Assembly (NCBI RefSeq): GCF_015711605.1
Contig: NZ_JABTEZ010000001.1
Coordinates: 1,702,001-1,766,000, forward strand
Direction of reading: 5' to 3'
Source: Planomonospora sp. ID67723
GTDB lineage: Bacteria; Actinomycetota; Actinomycetes; Streptosporangiales; Streptosporangiaceae
DNA length: 64,000 bases
Below, piece after piece: positions 9,904 to 19,906 of the stretch. Under the pieces are notes generated by a model. It was not told the origin of the DNA. It was given only the letters and a program-made list of their open reading frames with translations, and did not search any database. The first letter of the stretch is position 1. The number at the start of each line of letters is the position of its first letter. The position numbers and the translations under genes are program-made.

Positions 9904-10086
9904 ATGGCACGTCTGAAGATCACGCAGGTCCGCTCGAAGATCGGTGGCAAGCAGAACCAGCGTGACTCGCTGCGCTCGCTCGGTCTGAAGCGAATCGGTG
10001 ACGTCGTCGTCAAGGAGGACCGCCCGGAGATCCGCGGCATGGTCTCCGTGGTGACGCACCTCGTCACCGTGGAAGAGGTCGACTAG
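9904..10086 (+). CDS. rpmD: 50S ribosomal protein L30
   Basis: L30, 60 residues. It starts [20 protein letters not shown], and [11 protein letters not shown] is typical. It lies between rpsE and rplO with gaps of 2-3 bp. Confidence 0.97.
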   Translation: MARLKITQVRSKIGGKQNQRDSLRSLGLKRIGDVVVKEDRPEIRGMVSVVTHLVTVEEVD

Positions 10087-10088
10087 AC

Positions 10089-10544
10089 ATGGCAGAGAAC
10101 ACTCCGCTCCGCATCCACCACCTGCGTCCGGCCCCCGGCGCCAACAAGTCGAAGGTCCGCAAGGGCCGCGGCGAGGCGTCCAAGGGCAAGACCGCCGGTC
10201 GTGGCACCAAGGGCACGCGCGCCAGGAACAACGTCCCCCTCGGTTTCGAGGGTGGCCAGGTTCCGCTCCAGCGCCGCCTGCCCAAGTACAAGGGCTTCAG
10301 CAACGCCCTGTTCAAGACGACCTACCAGGTCGTCAACCTGGACAAGCTCGGCGAGCTGTTCCCCGAGGGTGGCGACGTCACCGTCGAGACGCTGGTCGCC
10401 AAGGGCGCGGTCCGCAAGAACCAGCTCGTGAAGGTTCTCGGAACCGGTGACATCTCCGTGGCGTTGAACGTGCAGGCGCACGCCTTCTCCGCCAGCGCCA
10501 AGGAGAAGATCGCCGCGGCCGGGGGCTCCGTCTCCGAGCTGTAG
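10089..10544 (+). CDS. rplO: 50S ribosomal protein L15
   Basis: L15, 151 residues, an assembly protein of the large subunit. The basic glycine-rich N-terminus ([32 protein letters not shown]) and [15 protein letters not shown] are hallmarks. A strong terminator-like hairpin follows, marking the end of the spc block. Confidence 0.98.
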   Translation: MAENTPLRIHHLRPAPGANKSKVRKGRGEASKGKTAGRGTKGTRARNNVPLGFEGGQVPLQRRLPKYKGFSNALFKTTYQVVNLDKLGELFPEGGDVTVETLVAKGAVRKNQLVKVLGTGDISVALNVQAHAFSASAKEKIAAAGGSVSEL

Positions 10545-10556
10545 GCATGAAAACGA

Positions 10557-10587
10557 GGCGCGGGGGCTCACAATGGGCCCCCGCGCC
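10557..10587 (+). terminator. Terminator-like hairpin after rplO
   Basis: An 11-bp perfect G/C stem (10557-10567 with 10577-10587) lies 12 bases after the rplO stop. The remaining 130 bp before secY would then carry a separate promoter. A TTGACT at 10643 could be a -35, but no good -10 matches it. Confidence 0.65.
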
Positions 10588-10719
10588 CGTAGTGCGTTAG
10601 AGTTCGCTGGACAGTGAGTGTCAACTCATTTACACGCGCTCGTTGACTTGAGATAGCAAGATGGACCACCCCCGCACCATCGCTGACCGACCTCGCCTTT
10701 CAGGCGCGCAGGAGGGACC

Positions 10720-12036
10720 GTGCTGACCGCGTTTACCCGAGCGTTCCGTACGCCGGACCTGCGTAAGAAGCTGCTCTTCACACTGGGCATCATCGCGCTG
10801 TTCCGTCTCGGCTCGGTTCTTCCGACTCCGGGTGTTCACACCGAAAACATCGCCCTGTGTCTCAAGGAGGCACAGGCCGGCGATGCGAACAACATTTATG
10901 GCATGGTGCAGCTCTTCAGTGGTGGAGCGCTGCTGAAGCTGTCGGTGTTCGCGCTCGGCATCATGCCGTACATCACCGCGAGCATCATTCTGCAGCTGCT
11001 GGTCGTGGTCATTCCCCGCCTGGAAGCCCTCAAGAAGGAGGGCCAGGCCGGACAGAGCAAGATCACTCAGTACACGCGTTATCTGACGATCGGCCTGGCG
11101 ATCCTCCAGTCGACCGCCTTCATCGCCCTCGCGCGCAGCGGGCAGCTCTTCCCCGGCTGCCAGCAGGAGATCCTGCTGGACAAGGACAACGTCTTCGGCA
11201 TCATCACGATGGTGCTGGTGATGACCGCCGGTACCGGCGTCATCATGTGGCTGGGCGAGCTCGTCACCGACCGCGGCGTCGGCAACGGCATGTCGATCCT
11301 GATCTTCGCCCAGGTCATCGCGGTCTTCCCGGCCGAGCTGCTGCGCATCGGCCAGCAGAAGGGTGCCTTCGTCTTCGCCGTGGTGATGGTCGTCGGCATC
11401 GCGATGATCGCCCTGGTCGTCATGGTCGAGCAGGCTCAGCGCCGGATTCCGGTGCAGTACGCCAAGCGCATGGTCGGCCGCCGGATGTACGGCGGGACCT
11501 CGACCTACATCCCGCTGAAGGTGAACCAGGCCGGCATCATCCCGGTCATCTTCGCCTCCTCGCTGCTCTATCTTCCGCAGCTGGTCACGAGCCTCTTCAG
11601 CAACACTCAGGAAGAGCCGAACGCGGTCATCCAGTGGATCAACCAGAACCTGGTCACCGGCGACACCCCCGCCTACATGATCACGTTCTTCCTCCTGATC
11701 GTCTTCTTCACCTACTTCTACGTGTCCATCACCTTCAACCCCGTTGAAGTCGCCGACAACATGAAGAAGTACGGTGGTTTCATCCCGGGCATCCGCCCGG
11801 GACGCCCCACGGCCGAGTACCTCAGCTACGTGCTCTCGCGGCTCACGGCTCCCGGATCGCTCTATCTGGGCCTGATCTCCATGGTGCCGATCGTCGCACT
11901 GGCGCTCGTCGGGGCGAGCCAGAACTTCCCGTTCGGAGGCACGAGCATTCTGATCATGGTGGGTGTCGGTCTTGACACCGTGAAGCAGATCGAGAGCCAG
12001 CTCCAGCAGCGCAATTACGAAGGCTTCCTGAAGTAG
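10720..12036 (+). CDS. secY: Protein translocase subunit SecY
   Basis: SecY, 438 residues, forms the membrane channel of the Sec translocon with SecE and SecG. Ten hydrophobic segments can be followed through the protein, starting with [21 protein letters not shown]. The cytoplasmic-loop signature [14 protein letters not shown] is present. The GTG start has GGAGGG upstream. adk overlaps the stop by one base, the usual secY-adk coupling. Confidence 0.98.
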   Translation: MLTAFTRAFRTPDLRKKLLFTLGIIALFRLGSVLPTPGVHTENIALCLKEAQAGDANNIYGMVQLFSGGALLKLSVFALGIMPYITASIILQLLVVVIPRLEALKKEGQAGQSKITQYTRYLTIGLAILQSTAFIALARSGQLFPGCQQEILLDKDNVFGIITMVLVMTAGTGVIMWLGELVTDRGVGNGMSILIFAQVIAVFPAELLRIGQQKGAFVFAVVMVVGIAMIALVVMVEQAQRRIPVQYAKRMVGRRMYGGTSTYIPLKVNQAGIIPVIFASSLLYLPQLVTSLFSNTQEEPNAVIQWINQNLVTGDTPAYMITFFLLIVFFTYFYVSITFNPVEVADNMKKYGGFIPGIRPGRPTAEYLSYVLSRLTAPGSLYLGLISMVPIVALALVGASQNFPFGGTSILIMVGVGLDTVKQIESQLQQRNYEGFLK

Positions 12037-12686
12037 TGCGTCTCGTCCTGGTGGGGCCCCCCGGAGCGGGTAAGGGGACACAGGCCCAGTTCATCGCATC
12101 GAACCTGTCCATCCCGAAGATCTCGACAGGTGACATTTTCCGTGCCAACGTCTCGGGCGGTACGGAGCTCGGCAAGCTTGCCAAGGAATACATGGACCGC
12201 GGTGACCTCGTGCCCGACGAGGTCACCATCGCGATGGTCCGCGACCGCCTCTCGGAGGACGACGCGCAGGACGGCTTCCTGCTCGACGGCTTCCCCAGGA
12301 ACGTGCCCCAGGCCGAGATCCTGAAGAAGATGCTCGCCGAGTTCGGCGTCGCGCTGGACATCGTGCTGGAACTCGTGGTCGACGAGGACGAGGTCGTCCG
12401 CCGGCTGGCCGGCCGCCGTACCTGCAGCCAGTGCGGTCGCATCTGGCACGTCGACTTCGACGACAAGAAGGACGACATCTGCGACGCCTGCGGCGGCAGC
12501 CTCTACCAGCGTGACGACGACAAGGAGGAGACCGTCCGGCGCAGGCTGGAGGTCTACCAGGAGCAGACCGCTCCGCTCGTCTCCTACTACGCCGAGGAGA
12601 AGCTCCTGGTCGGCGTGGACGCGGCAGGTCCGGTGGAAGAGGTCACCCAGCGCGCGATGGATGCCCTGGCGCCTTACGCGGACTAG
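12036..12686 (+). CDS. adk: Adenylate kinase, zinc-lid form
   Basis: Adenylate kinase, 216 residues, interconverts ATP+AMP and 2 ADP. The P-loop is [10 protein letters not shown] at residues 7-16. DGFPRN marks the AMP site. The lid carries two CxxC pairs (CSQC, CDAC) that would bind structural zinc, as in Gram-positive enzymes. The GTG start overlaps secY. Confidence 0.98.
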   Translation: MRLVLVGPPGAGKGTQAQFIASNLSIPKISTGDIFRANVSGGTELGKLAKEYMDRGDLVPDEVTIAMVRDRLSEDDAQDGFLLDGFPRNVPQAEILKKMLAEFGVALDIVLELVVDEDEVVRRLAGRRTCSQCGRIWHVDFDDKKDDICDACGGSLYQRDDDKEETVRRRLEVYQEQTAPLVSYYAEEKLLVGVDAAGPVEEVTQRAMDALAPYAD

Positions 12687-12699
12687 CGGTTCTCATCCG

Positions 12700-12735
12700 G
12701 CACGCCACCCATGGGGTCCCCCATGGGTGGCGTGC
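12700..12735 (+). terminator. 16-bp perfect hairpin after adk
   Basis: Bases 12700-12715 pair with 12720-12735 across a 4-base loop. It lies 14 bases after the adk stop and is the most stable simple hairpin I found in this part of the window. It probably ends the secY-adk transcript. Confidence 0.75.
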
Positions 12736-12772
12736 TGTCGTTAGGAGAGCTCCTAGGGCACAATCGGGGGAA

Positions 12773-12800
12773 TTGAGCTCCCGACTTGCCCGTTTAATCA
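12773..12800 (+). promoter_or_regulatory. Possible promoter of map
   Basis: TTGAGC (12773-12778) and TAATCA (12795-12800) are separated by 16 bp and lie 16 bp before the GTG of map, downstream of the adk terminator. The match to a sigma-70-type promoter is moderate. Confidence 0.35.
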
Positions 12801-12816
12801 CCCCGGGGGTGTACAC

Positions 12817-13644
12817 GTGTTCAAGAAGAACAAGCACGGGATCCAGGTCAAGACGCCCGAGCAGCTGGAGAAGATGCGCGCCGCGGGCCTGGTGGTCGGC
12901 CGGACGCTGCAACTGCTCCGGGAGAGCGTGCGCCCCGGCCTGACCCCGCTGGACCTCGACGCGATCGCGGAGGAGGCCATCCGGGGCGAGGGGGCGATCC
13001 CCTCCTTCAAGGGCTACCAGGGTTTCCCCGCGACGATCTGCGCCTCCGTCAACGACGAGGTCGTCCACGGTATCCCGGGCAGCCGGCGGGCGCTGCAGGA
13101 GGGCGACATCATCTCCATCGACTGCGGCGCGATCCTGGACGGCTGGCACGGCGACTCCGCGATCACCGTCCCGGTCGGCGAGGTCGACCCCAGGCTCACC
13201 GAGCTGATGCGGGTCACCGAGGAGGCCATGTGGCGCGGGATCGCCGCGCTGACCGTGGGCCGCCACCTGTCCGACATCGGGTACGAGGTCGAGCGGTACG
13301 TCCGCTCCCAGGGCCGCTACGGCATCCCCAAGGAGTACGGCGGGCACGGGATCGGCACCGAGATGCACATGGACCCGTGGGTGGCCAACCACGGCAGGCC
13401 CGGCAAGGGGCCGAAGTTCGAGGCGGGCATGTGCCTGGCGATCGAGCCGATGGTCAACCTGGGCACCGACCGCACCAAGGTGCTGGCCGACGACTGGACG
13501 GTCGTCACGACCGACGGCAAGGCCTCCGCGCACTTCGAGCACAGCGTCGCCGTGACACATAATGGACCTTGGGTACTGACCGCCCTTGACGGGGGGAAAG
13601 AGCGGCTTGCCGATCTGTTGGGAGAGAGCGCGGGCCAGGCGTGA
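12817..13644 (+). CDS. map: Type I methionine aminopeptidase
   Basis: Removes the N-terminal Met from nascent proteins; 275 residues, M24 fold. The metal ligands can be seen in DCGAILDGWHGDSA (two Asp), GGHGIGTEMH (His), CLAIEPM (Glu) and FEHSVAVT (Glu). The GTG start follows a strong terminator, so it may have its own promoter. Confidence 0.97.
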   Translation: MFKKNKHGIQVKTPEQLEKMRAAGLVVGRTLQLLRESVRPGLTPLDLDAIAEEAIRGEGAIPSFKGYQGFPATICASVNDEVVHGIPGSRRALQEGDIISIDCGAILDGWHGDSAITVPVGEVDPRLTELMRVTEEAMWRGIAALTVGRHLSDIGYEVERYVRSQGRYGIPKEYGGHGIGTEMHMDPWVANHGRPGKGPKFEAGMCLAIEPMVNLGTDRTKVLADDWTVVTTDGKASAHFEHSVAVTHNGPWVLTALDGGKERLADLLGESAGQA

Positions 13645-13665
13645 GCGGTCCGCCCCGGTGAGCGG

Positions 13666-14115
13666 ATGTGGGTGACGATGGCGGCTGACCCGAAGATGCG
13701 GGCGTCGGACGACGACAGGGACAAGGTCGCCTCGGCGCTCAGGGAGCACTACGCGCAGGGCCGTCTCACGGTCGAGGAGTTCGACGAGCGGCTCGAGCAG
13801 CTGTACGCCAGCAAGACGTACGGCGAGCTCGCCACTCTCACCTCCGACCTGCCCGGCGTCGACCTGCGCAAGCTGCCCGCGACCGCGGAGCGGCGCCCCG
13901 AGCGGCGTGTCGAGAAGAGGAACAGGGAACTGGCCGGGATGTGGGCTCCCTGGGCGGTGGCCGGCTCCGTCAACTGGATGATCTGGTTCATCATCGGTGC
14001 GACGGACGGCTTCGACTTCCCCTATCCGTGGCCTCTGTGGGTGATGGGCCCATGGGGGGCGATTCTGCTGGTCGGCACCGTCATCATGAAGCTGAGCAAG
14101 GACGGCAAGTCGTAA
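13666..14115 (+). CDS. DUF1707-type protein with two membrane segments
   Basis: About 149 residues. The N-terminal 60 residues match the DUF1707 pattern (MRASDDDRDKVASALREHYA, then GRLTVEEFDERLEQLYASKT), a short helical domain common in actinobacterial membrane proteins. Two hydrophobic segments follow (about residues 95-112 and 120-140). The function is unknown. Start codons at 13666 and 13678 are both possible. It follows map by 21 bp and interrupts the usual map-infA order. Confidence 0.8.
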   Translation: MWVTMAADPKMRASDDDRDKVASALREHYAQGRLTVEEFDERLEQLYASKTYGELATLTSDLPGVDLRKLPATAERRPERRVEKRNRELAGMWAPWAVAGSVNWMIWFIIGATDGFDFPYPWPLWVMGPWGAILLVGTVIMKLSKDGKS

Positions 14116-14224
14116 TAGTGCACGCTCGGCACTGAGTGTGCATTCCTCCGCAGAAGGGCGGATCGAATCTTCCTAATGTAAGCGGTGTCCGAACAGCAGG
14201 ACCCCTCACAGGAGGAAGAAAGAA

Positions 14225-14692
14225 ATGAGCAAGTTCCGTACCATCCTCGTCGGCACCGCCCTCGCCGGCTCCCTCGCCGCCGGCCTGGCCGCCGCTCCGG
14301 CCCAGGCCGCGACCGCCGGCACCGCCACCTCCGCCGAGCAGGTTCAGGGTCCGAAGAAGCACTTCTTCGGTCCTTACTACTCGAAGTTCGGCGGCGGCGA
14401 GAGCTTCGGCAAGCGCTCCTACTTCAAGGGCTACTGGTACAAGGACGACGGCCGCTACTGGTTCTTCGGCGACCTGTTCGACCGTGACCGCGACCGCGAG
14501 TACAGCTACGTCTGGTTCAAGTGGCACGACCGGTTCGGCCACCACGTCAAGTACTACAAGACCTTCGGTGGCAAGCACTTCGACAAGTTCGGCGGCTTCA
14601 AGGGCAGCAACGGCTTCGACGACTTCAAGATCCGCGTCTGCGAGGGCGACAACCGCTTCGACGACTGCGGCAGCTGGGGCGACGCTTTCTGA
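14225..14692 (+). CDS. Small secreted aromatic/Gly/Lys-rich protein of unknown function
   Basis: 155 residues with a clear Sec signal peptide (LAGSLAAGLAAAPAQAATAG, cleavage near residue 29). The mature part is full of Phe, Tyr, Trp, Gly, Lys and Asp in short repeats such as FGKRS, YFKGYWYKDDGRYWFFGD and KTFGGKHFDKFGGFKGS. Two Cys near the C-terminus (VCEGD, DDCGS) could form a disulfide. GGAGGAAG lies before the ATG. I recognise no family. A strong terminator follows, so it is probably monocistronic. A wall-associated or structural role is only a guess. Confidence 0.85.
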   Translation: MSKFRTILVGTALAGSLAAGLAAAPAQAATAGTATSAEQVQGPKKHFFGPYYSKFGGGESFGKRSYFKGYWYKDDGRYWFFGDLFDRDRDREYSYVWFKWHDRFGHHVKYYKTFGGKHFDKFGGFKGSNGFDDFKIRVCEGDNRFDDCGSWGDAF

Positions 14693-15015
14693 GTCGACCG
14701 ACCCGGCCAGGGGGGAAACCTGGGCCGGGAGAGTGACCCAGGGGGAAGCCGACTTCGCTGAGCCCGCCGGTGACCGTGTCACCGGCGGGCTCTTCGCACG
14801 TCAGGCCCGCGGAAGGGGTATCCTGGGTACCGGTTGTGTCGAGGCACCGGCCGTCTGTTTCGCATTTCATCGCCCGGTGCCGTACACTCCTTTTTCGGTT
14901 CACTATGACCATTGCGCGTCGGCGGTGTCGCTACCGCCGCTCTCATCGAAGCGCGTGGTCGCGGCTGCTTAGTGTTCCGAAGCCTCAGACGACCGATCAG
15001 TGAAACGCGAGGGAC
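14693..15015 (+). other. Region before infA, 323 bp
   Basis: It holds the terminator of the secreted-protein gene (14761-14791) and then about 220 bp that must carry the infA promoter. I could not assign -35/-10 boxes with confidence. No gene is supported here. Confidence 0.4.
14761..14791 (+). terminator. 14-bp perfect terminator hairpin
   Basis: Bases 14761-14774 pair with 14778-14791 across a 3-base loop, followed by CTTC. It lies 69 bp after the secreted-protein gene. Confidence 0.75.
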
Positions 15016-15237
15016 ATGGCCAAGAAAGACGGCGCCATCGAGATCGAGGGCACTGTGGTTGAGTCGCTCCCGAACGCGATGTTCCGGGTGCAGCTCGACA
15101 ACGGCCATAAGGTCCTGGCCCACATCAGCGGGCGGATGCGCATGCACTACATCCGCATTCTTCCCGACGACCGGGTCGTTGTGGAACTGAGCCCCTACGA
15201 CCTCAGTCGTGGGCGGATCGTCTACCGATACAAGTAA
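15016..15237 (+). CDS. infA: Translation initiation factor IF-1
   Basis: IF-1, 73 residues, an S1-like OB fold that occupies the 30S A site during initiation. It starts [20 protein letters not shown], and [16 protein letters not shown] and RGRIVYRYK are signatures. rpmJ follows by 24 bp. Confidence 0.98.
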   Translation: MAKKDGAIEIEGTVVESLPNAMFRVQLDNGHKVLAHISGRMRMHYIRILPDDRVVVELSPYDLSRGRIVYRYK

Positions 15238-15261
15238 GCGTCTGAGGGACGAATAAGGACT

Positions 15262-15375
15262 ATGAAGGTCAAGCCGAGCGTCAAGAAGATCTGCGACAAG
15301 TGCAAGGTGATCCGCCGGCACGGTCGCGTCATGGTGATCTGCGACAACCTGCGCCACAAGCAGCGCCAGGGCTAG
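15262..15375 (+). CDS. rpmJ: 50S ribosomal protein L36, zinc form
   Basis: L36, 37 residues: [19 protein letters not shown] at the start and [11 protein letters not shown] at the end. The Cys-x2-Cys, Cys and His ligands of the zinc site are all present, so this is the zinc-containing form. Confidence 0.97.
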   Translation: MKVKPSVKKICDKCKVIRRHGRVMVICDNLRHKQRQG

Positions 15376-15642
15376 TCACAGAGAAGGTCTTGCAAGAGTC
15401 CGCTCCATGAGGCGGGCTCGTTCCATGTGAGGCCACCGGGAGGCGAAGCCGGTCCGCGACCAGCGCGGAGGCGGCGGGACCCGACCGGTTGAACGGTAAT
15501 CGCGTTTCACATCTGCGTAGGCGGCCCTGGAGGCCGTACCCCGCAGAAGACCCCCGGTCGGAGGCCGGGGCCCTCACCCCGGGCATTGGGGAGGGGCAGT
15601 GAAGCGTAGGACCTCCGCCACAAAGAAGGAGAATGCCCGACC

Positions 15643-16023
15643 ATGGCTCGCCTGGTTGGCGTCGACCTCCCCCGCGACAAGCGGCTGGAGATCGCTCTCA
15701 CCTACATTTTCGGAATCGGTCGCACTCGCGCGCTCGAGACCCTGAAGGCCACCGGCATCAGCGGCGACCTCCGGGTTCACCAGCTCACGGACGAAGAGCT
15801 CGTGCCGCTGCGTGACTACATCGAGGCCAACTTCAAGATCGAGGGTGACCTCCGCCGCGAGGTCCAGGCCGACATCCGTCGCAAGATCGAGATTCAGTGC
15901 TACCAGGGCATCCGGCACCGCCGTGGCCTTCCCGTGCACGGTCAGCGTACGCAGACCAACGCGCGCACCCGCAAGGGCAAGAAGAAGACCGTGGCCGGCA
16001 AGAAGAAGCCCGGCAAGAAGTAG
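15643..16023 (+). CDS. rpsM: 30S ribosomal protein S13
   Basis: S13, 126 residues, in the 30S head and the B1 bridges. [20 protein letters not shown] and [20 protein letters not shown] are diagnostic. It is 267 bp from rpmJ; that gap is GC-rich and structured (inverted repeat near 15550-15575) and may hold a separate promoter. Confidence 0.98.
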   Translation: MARLVGVDLPRDKRLEIALTYIFGIGRTRALETLKATGISGDLRVHQLTDEELVPLRDYIEANFKIEGDLRREVQADIRRKIEIQCYQGIRHRRGLPVHGQRTQTNARTRKGKKKTVAGKKKPGKK

Positions 16024-16071
16024 TAGTCCGCGCAGCCGCAGGACCGAAGACCTCAGGAGTGAAGGCAAACA

Positions 16072-16476
16072 ATGCCTCCTAAGAGCCGCCAGGGTGCCCC
16101 GAAGAAGGTGCGCCGCAAGGAAAAGAAGAACGTCGCTCACGGGCACGCCCACATCAAGAGCACGTTCAACAACACGATCGTTTCGATCACCGACCCGAAC
16201 GGGAACGTGATCTCCTGGGCCAGCGCCGGCCACGTCGGGTTCAAGGGCTCCCGTAAGTCCACCCCGTTCGCCGCGCAGATGGCCGCCGAGAACGCCGCCC
16301 GCCGTGCCATGGAGCACGGCATGCGCAAGGTCGACGTCTTCGTCAAGGGACCCGGCTCCGGCCGTGAGACCGCGATCCGTTCGCTGCAGGCGACCGGCCT
16401 CGAGGTTGGCTCCATCCAGGACGTCACCCCCGTGCCGCACAACGGCTGCCGCCCGCCCAAGCGCCGCCGCGTCTGA
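16072..16476 (+). CDS. rpsK: 30S ribosomal protein S11
   Basis: S11, 134 residues, on the platform. [18 protein letters not shown] and [11 protein letters not shown] at the C-terminus are conserved. The N-terminal 20 residues are a basic extension. Confidence 0.98.
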   Translation: MPPKSRQGAPKKVRRKEKKNVAHGHAHIKSTFNNTIVSITDPNGNVISWASAGHVGFKGSRKSTPFAAQMAAENAARRAMEHGMRKVDVFVKGPGSGRETAIRSLQATGLEVGSIQDVTPVPHNGCRPPKRRRV

Positions 16477-16496
16477 GCTCCAGGAGATAGAGAGAA

Positions 16497-17123
16497 ATGG
16501 CTCGTTACACGGGTGCGGACTGCAAGCTCTGCCGCCGGGAGAAGGTCAAGCTTTTCCTCAAGGGCAAGAAGTGCGAGTCCGCGAAGTGCCCCATCGAGAT
16601 CCGTCCTTACCCGCCGGGTGAGCACGGCCGCGGCCGTCCGAAGGAGTCTGAGTACCAGCTCCAGCTTCGTGAGAAGCAGAAGACCCGCCGCATCTACGGC
16701 GTCCTCGAGAAGCAGTTCCGCAACTACTACGAGGAAGCCAACCGCAAGGGCGGCAAGACCGGCGAGAACCTCCTCCAGATCCTGGAGAGCCGTCTCGACA
16801 ACGTGGTCTACCGCGCCGGTTTCGCCGAGTCCCGCGACGCCGCTCGCCAGCAGGTCCGTCACGGCCACATCCTGGTGAACGGCAAGAAGGTCGACATCCC
16901 GTCGTACCGCGTCCGCGAGCACGACATCGTCGAGGTCCGCGAGCGTTCGCGCAACCTGCTGCCCTACGAGGTGGCGCGCGCGACCGCCGGTGACAAGACG
17001 TTCCCGGCCTGGCTGGGCGTCGCTCCGGACTCCATGCGCATCCTGGTCCACCAGCTGCCGGTCCGTCAGCAGATCGACACGCAGGTCCAGGAGCAGCTGA
17101 TCGTCGAGCTCTACTCCAAGTAG
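16497..17123 (+). CDS. rpsD: 30S ribosomal protein S4, zinc-finger form
   Basis: S4, 208 residues, a primary 16S-binding protein. The N-terminus carries a Cys4 zinc motif (CKLC ... KKCESAKC). The S4 RNA-binding domain shows RLDNVVYRAGFAESRDAARQ and VRHGHILVNGKKVDIPSYRV. A strong hairpin separates it from rpoA. Confidence 0.98.
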   Translation: MARYTGADCKLCRREKVKLFLKGKKCESAKCPIEIRPYPPGEHGRGRPKESEYQLQLREKQKTRRIYGVLEKQFRNYYEEANRKGGKTGENLLQILESRLDNVVYRAGFAESRDAARQQVRHGHILVNGKKVDIPSYRVREHDIVEVRERSRNLLPYEVARATAGDKTFPAWLGVAPDSMRILVHQLPVRQQIDTQVQEQLIVELYSK

Positions 17124-17134
17124 CGGCTCTCGCG

Positions 17135-17163
17135 GGTGCCGTACGGCTCAGCCGTACGGCACC
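17135..17163 (+). terminator. 13-bp perfect hairpin between rpsD and rpoA
   Basis: Bases 17135-17147 pair with 17151-17163 across a 3-base loop, followed by TATGCTGTTGTTATC, which is moderately T-rich. TATGCT could also be a -10 box for an rpoA promoter. It probably tunes expression of rpoA relative to the ribosomal genes. Confidence 0.65.
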
Positions 17164-17224
17164 TATGCTGTTGTTATCGAGCGGCGTCAAATAGCGGGCG
17201 CCGCACGTCAAGGGGAGAACCCAC

Positions 17225-18238
17225 ATGCTGATCGCTCAGCGCCCGACCCTCCTCGAGGAGAACCTCGGGGACATCCGCTCCCGGTTCATCATCGAGCCGC
17301 TGGAGCCGGGCTTCGGTTACACCATCGGCAACTCGCTGCGGCGCACGCTGCTGTCGTCCATCCCGGGCGCGGCGGTGACCAGCATCCGCATCGAGGGCGT
17401 GCTGCACGAGTTCTCGACCGTGCCGGGTGTCAAGGAGGATGTCACCGACATCATCCTGAACCTCAAGGACCTGGTCGTCTCCTCCGAGCACGACGAGCCC
17501 GTGGTCATGTACCTGCGCAAGCAGGGTCCCGGTGACGTCACCGCCGCCGACATCGCGCCCCCGGCCGGTGTCGAGGTGCACAACCCCGAGCTGCGCATCG
17601 CCACGCTGAACGGCAAGGCGAAACTGGAGATGGAGCTGACCGTCGAGCGCGGTCGCGGTTACGTCTCCGCCGCGCAGAACAAGCAGCCGGGCCAGGAGAT
17701 CGGCCGGATCCCGATCGACTCCATCTACTCCCCGGTGCTCAAGGTCACCTACAAGGTCGAGGCGACCCGTGTCGAGCAGCGCACCGACTTCGACCGTCTG
17801 ATCCTGGACGTCGAGACCAAGCCGTCGATGAAGCCCCGCGACGCGGTGGCCTCCGCCGGCAAGACCCTGGTCGAGCTGTTCGGTCTCGCCCGCGAGCTGA
17901 ACGTCGAGGCCGAGGGCATCGACATCGGCCCGTCGCCGACGGACGCGGCTCTCGCCGCCGACCTGGCGCTGCCGATCGAGGAGCTGAACCTCACCGTCCG
18001 CTCCTACAACTGCCTCAAGCGCGAGGGCATCCACACCGTGGGTGAGCTCGTCGCCCGCAGCGAGCAGGACCTGCTGGACATCCGCAACTTCGGTGCGAAG
18101 TCCATCGAAGAGGTCAAGCAGAAGCTGCACGAGATGACGCTCGCGCTCAAGGACTCCCCGCCCGGGTTCGACCCGACCGCGGTGGCCGGCAGCTACGACG
18201 ACGACGACAGCGCGTACGTCGAGACCGAGCAGTACTGA
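17225..18238 (+). CDS. rpoA: RNA polymerase alpha subunit
   Basis: Alpha subunit, 337 residues. The N-terminal assembly domain shows [20 protein letters not shown]. The C-terminal DNA-binding domain shows [20 protein letters not shown] and [19 protein letters not shown]. An acidic tail ends the protein. rplQ follows 83 bp downstream. Confidence 0.98.
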   Translation: MLIAQRPTLLEENLGDIRSRFIIEPLEPGFGYTIGNSLRRTLLSSIPGAAVTSIRIEGVLHEFSTVPGVKEDVTDIILNLKDLVVSSEHDEPVVMYLRKQGPGDVTAADIAPPAGVEVHNPELRIATLNGKAKLEMELTVERGRGYVSAAQNKQPGQEIGRIPIDSIYSPVLKVTYKVEATRVEQRTDFDRLILDVETKPSMKPRDAVASAGKTLVELFGLARELNVEAEGIDIGPSPTDAALAADLALPIEELNLTVRSYNCLKREGIHTVGELVARSEQDLLDIRNFGAKSIEEVKQKLHEMTLALKDSPPGFDPTAVAGSYDDDDSAYVETEQY

Positions 18239-18321
18239 TGTGCCCACGGGGACCGGAAGGTCCCCGGCCTGACCCCGGTACCTGATACGGCCGGGGCGGG
18301 TTAACTCTCAAGGAGAACGAA

Positions 18322-18861
18322 ATGCCCAGGCCCACCAAGGGTGCCCGTCTCGGCGGCAGCCCGGCCCACGAGAAGCTGATCCTGTCGAACCTCGCCACCC
18401 AGCTTTTCCAGCACGGCCGGATCAAGACCACCGAGGCGAAGGCCAAGCGCCTGCGCCCGCTGGCGGAGAAGCTGATCACCAAGGCGAAGAAGGGCGACAT
18501 GCACAACCGTCGCCTGGTGCTGACGGTCGTCCGTGACAAGAGCGTCGTCCACCACCTCTTCACCGAGATCGCTCCGACCTTCGCCGAGCGCCCCGGTGGC
18601 TACACCCGGATCACCAAGGTCGGCGTCCGCAAGGGCGACGCCGCCCCCATGGCCGTCATCGAGCTGGTGTCCGAGCCGCTGAACCAGGTCCGCGTCGCCC
18701 AGGCTCCGGCCGCCGAGGCTCCGACCCCCGCTGCGACCCCCGCCGCGGCCGAGGTCGCCGACGAGGCGACCGAGGAGGTCACCGAGGCTCCGGCCGAGGA
18801 GAGCGCCGAGGCCACCGAGGCTCCCGCGGAGGAGACCGAGGACAAGAAGGACAACGCCTGA
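18322..18861 (+). CDS. rplQ: 50S ribosomal protein L17 with acidic Ala/Glu/Thr tail
   Basis: L17, 179 residues. The ribosomal part is [20 protein letters not shown] to about residue 120. The remaining 60 residues are low-complexity Ala, Glu, Thr and Pro, ending ETEDKKDNA. Such tails are usual for actinobacterial L17. A UUCG-capped hairpin follows. Confidence 0.97.
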   Translation: MPRPTKGARLGGSPAHEKLILSNLATQLFQHGRIKTTEAKAKRLRPLAEKLITKAKKGDMHNRRLVLTVVRDKSVVHHLFTEIAPTFAERPGGYTRITKVGVRKGDAAPMAVIELVSEPLNQVRVAQAPAAEAPTPAATPAAAEVADEATEEVTEAPAEESAEATEAPAEETEDKKDNA

Positions 18862-18876
18862 TCTCTCAGGCCAGGT

Positions 18877-18916
18877 GAACGGGTCCGGCACCCCTTCGGG
18901 GGCACCGGGCCCGTTC
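18877..18916 (+). terminator. Hairpin after rplQ with TTCG loop
   Basis: A long imperfect stem (18877-18894 with 18899-18916) has an inner CCCC-TTCG-GGGG core. It lies between rplQ and truA and probably ends most transcripts of the alpha block while allowing some read-through. Confidence 0.6.
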
Positions 18917-18937
18917 CCGTTCTCCGGGAGGAACATC

Positions 18938-19906
18938 GTGGTACGGCTGCGCCTGGATCTCGCCTACGACGGCACCGACTTCTCCGGCTGGGCCAGGCAG
19001 CCCGGCAGGCGGACGGTGCAGGGCGAGATCGAGGAAGGGCTCGGGAAGGTCCTGCGGCTTCCCGAGCCGCCCTCCCTGACCGTGGCCGGACGCACCGACG
19101 CCGGGGTGCACGCGCGGGGGCAGGTGGCCCACGTGGACGTGGAGCCCGAGGCGCTGGCGGTGCTGGAGAGCCACCGCAGGAGGGGCGCCCGCCCGGCGGT
19201 GCCACCGCAGGAGGCCTCCGCACCGGAGGCGGGGCCGCTGGACGACGTCGCTGAGCGGCTCTCTGTCCTCCGCAGGAGGCTGGCGGGCATCCTCGACTCA
19301 GATGTCAGGATTTATCGCGTTACGGTAGCTCCTGAGGGCTTTGACGCGAGATTCTCGGCGACGTCCCGGCGATACGCCTACCGGGTCTGTGACGCCCCGG
19401 GGGGCGTGGACCCGCTCCGCCGCCGAGAGGTGGTCTGGTACGCCCGCCCGCTCGACCTCGACAGGCTCAACGCGGCCGCGACCCGTCTGCTCGGCGAGCA
19501 CGATTTCGCGGCCTTCTGCAAGAAGCGCGAGGGCGCGACGACCATCCGCGAGTTGCAGCGGCTCGACTGGCTTCGCGAGGACGGCCTGCTCGTCGCGACC
19601 GTGGTCGCCGACGCGTTCTGCCACTCGATGGTGCGGGCGCTGGTGGGCTCGCTGCTCGCCGTGGGCGAGGGCCGCCTGCCGGTGGAGTGGCCGGGACAGG
19701 TGCTGGCCAGAGCCGTACGGGACTCCGGGGTGCACGTCGCACCGGCGCACGGGCTCTGCCTGGAGGAGGTGCGCTATCCCGAGGCGGCGGAGCTTGCCCG
19801 GCGGGCCGCGGAGACCCGCCGGGTGCGCACGCTCGGCGGCGGTGACGTCGGGGAAGGCGACGTCAACCAGGGCAGCGGCGTCGAGGGAGACGACGTCAGC
19901 GGGTGA
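18938..19906 (+). CDS. truA: tRNA pseudouridine(38-40) synthase
   Basis: TruA, 322 residues from a GTG with GGGAGG six bases upstream. It makes pseudouridine in the tRNA anticodon arm. The catalytic Asp lies in [24 protein letters not shown] and [19 protein letters not shown] are further family motifs. Residues about 70-110 form a longer variable loop than in E. coli TruA. The 3' end overlaps the convergent gene by 11 bp. Confidence 0.95.
   Translation: MVRLRLDLAYDGTDFSGWARQPGRRTVQGEIEEGLGKVLRLPEPPSLTVAGRTDAGVHARGQVAHVDVEPEALAVLESHRRRGARPAVPPQEASAPEAGPLDDVAERLSVLRRRLAGILDSDVRIYRVTVAPEGFDARFSATSRRYAYRVCDAPGGVDPLRRREVVWYARPLDLDRLNAAATRLLGEHDFAAFCKKREGATTIRELQRLDWLREDGLLVATVVADAFCHSMVRALVGSLLAVGEGRLPVEWPGQVLARAVRDSGVHVAPAHGLCLEEVRYPEAAELARRAAETRRVRTLGGGDVGEGDVNQGSGVEGDDVSG

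Noticed and set aside
10630-12081. Minus-strand reading frame of 483 codons across secY
   Set aside because: It is the antisense shadow of secY; its His/Asp/Arg-rich translation has no domain.
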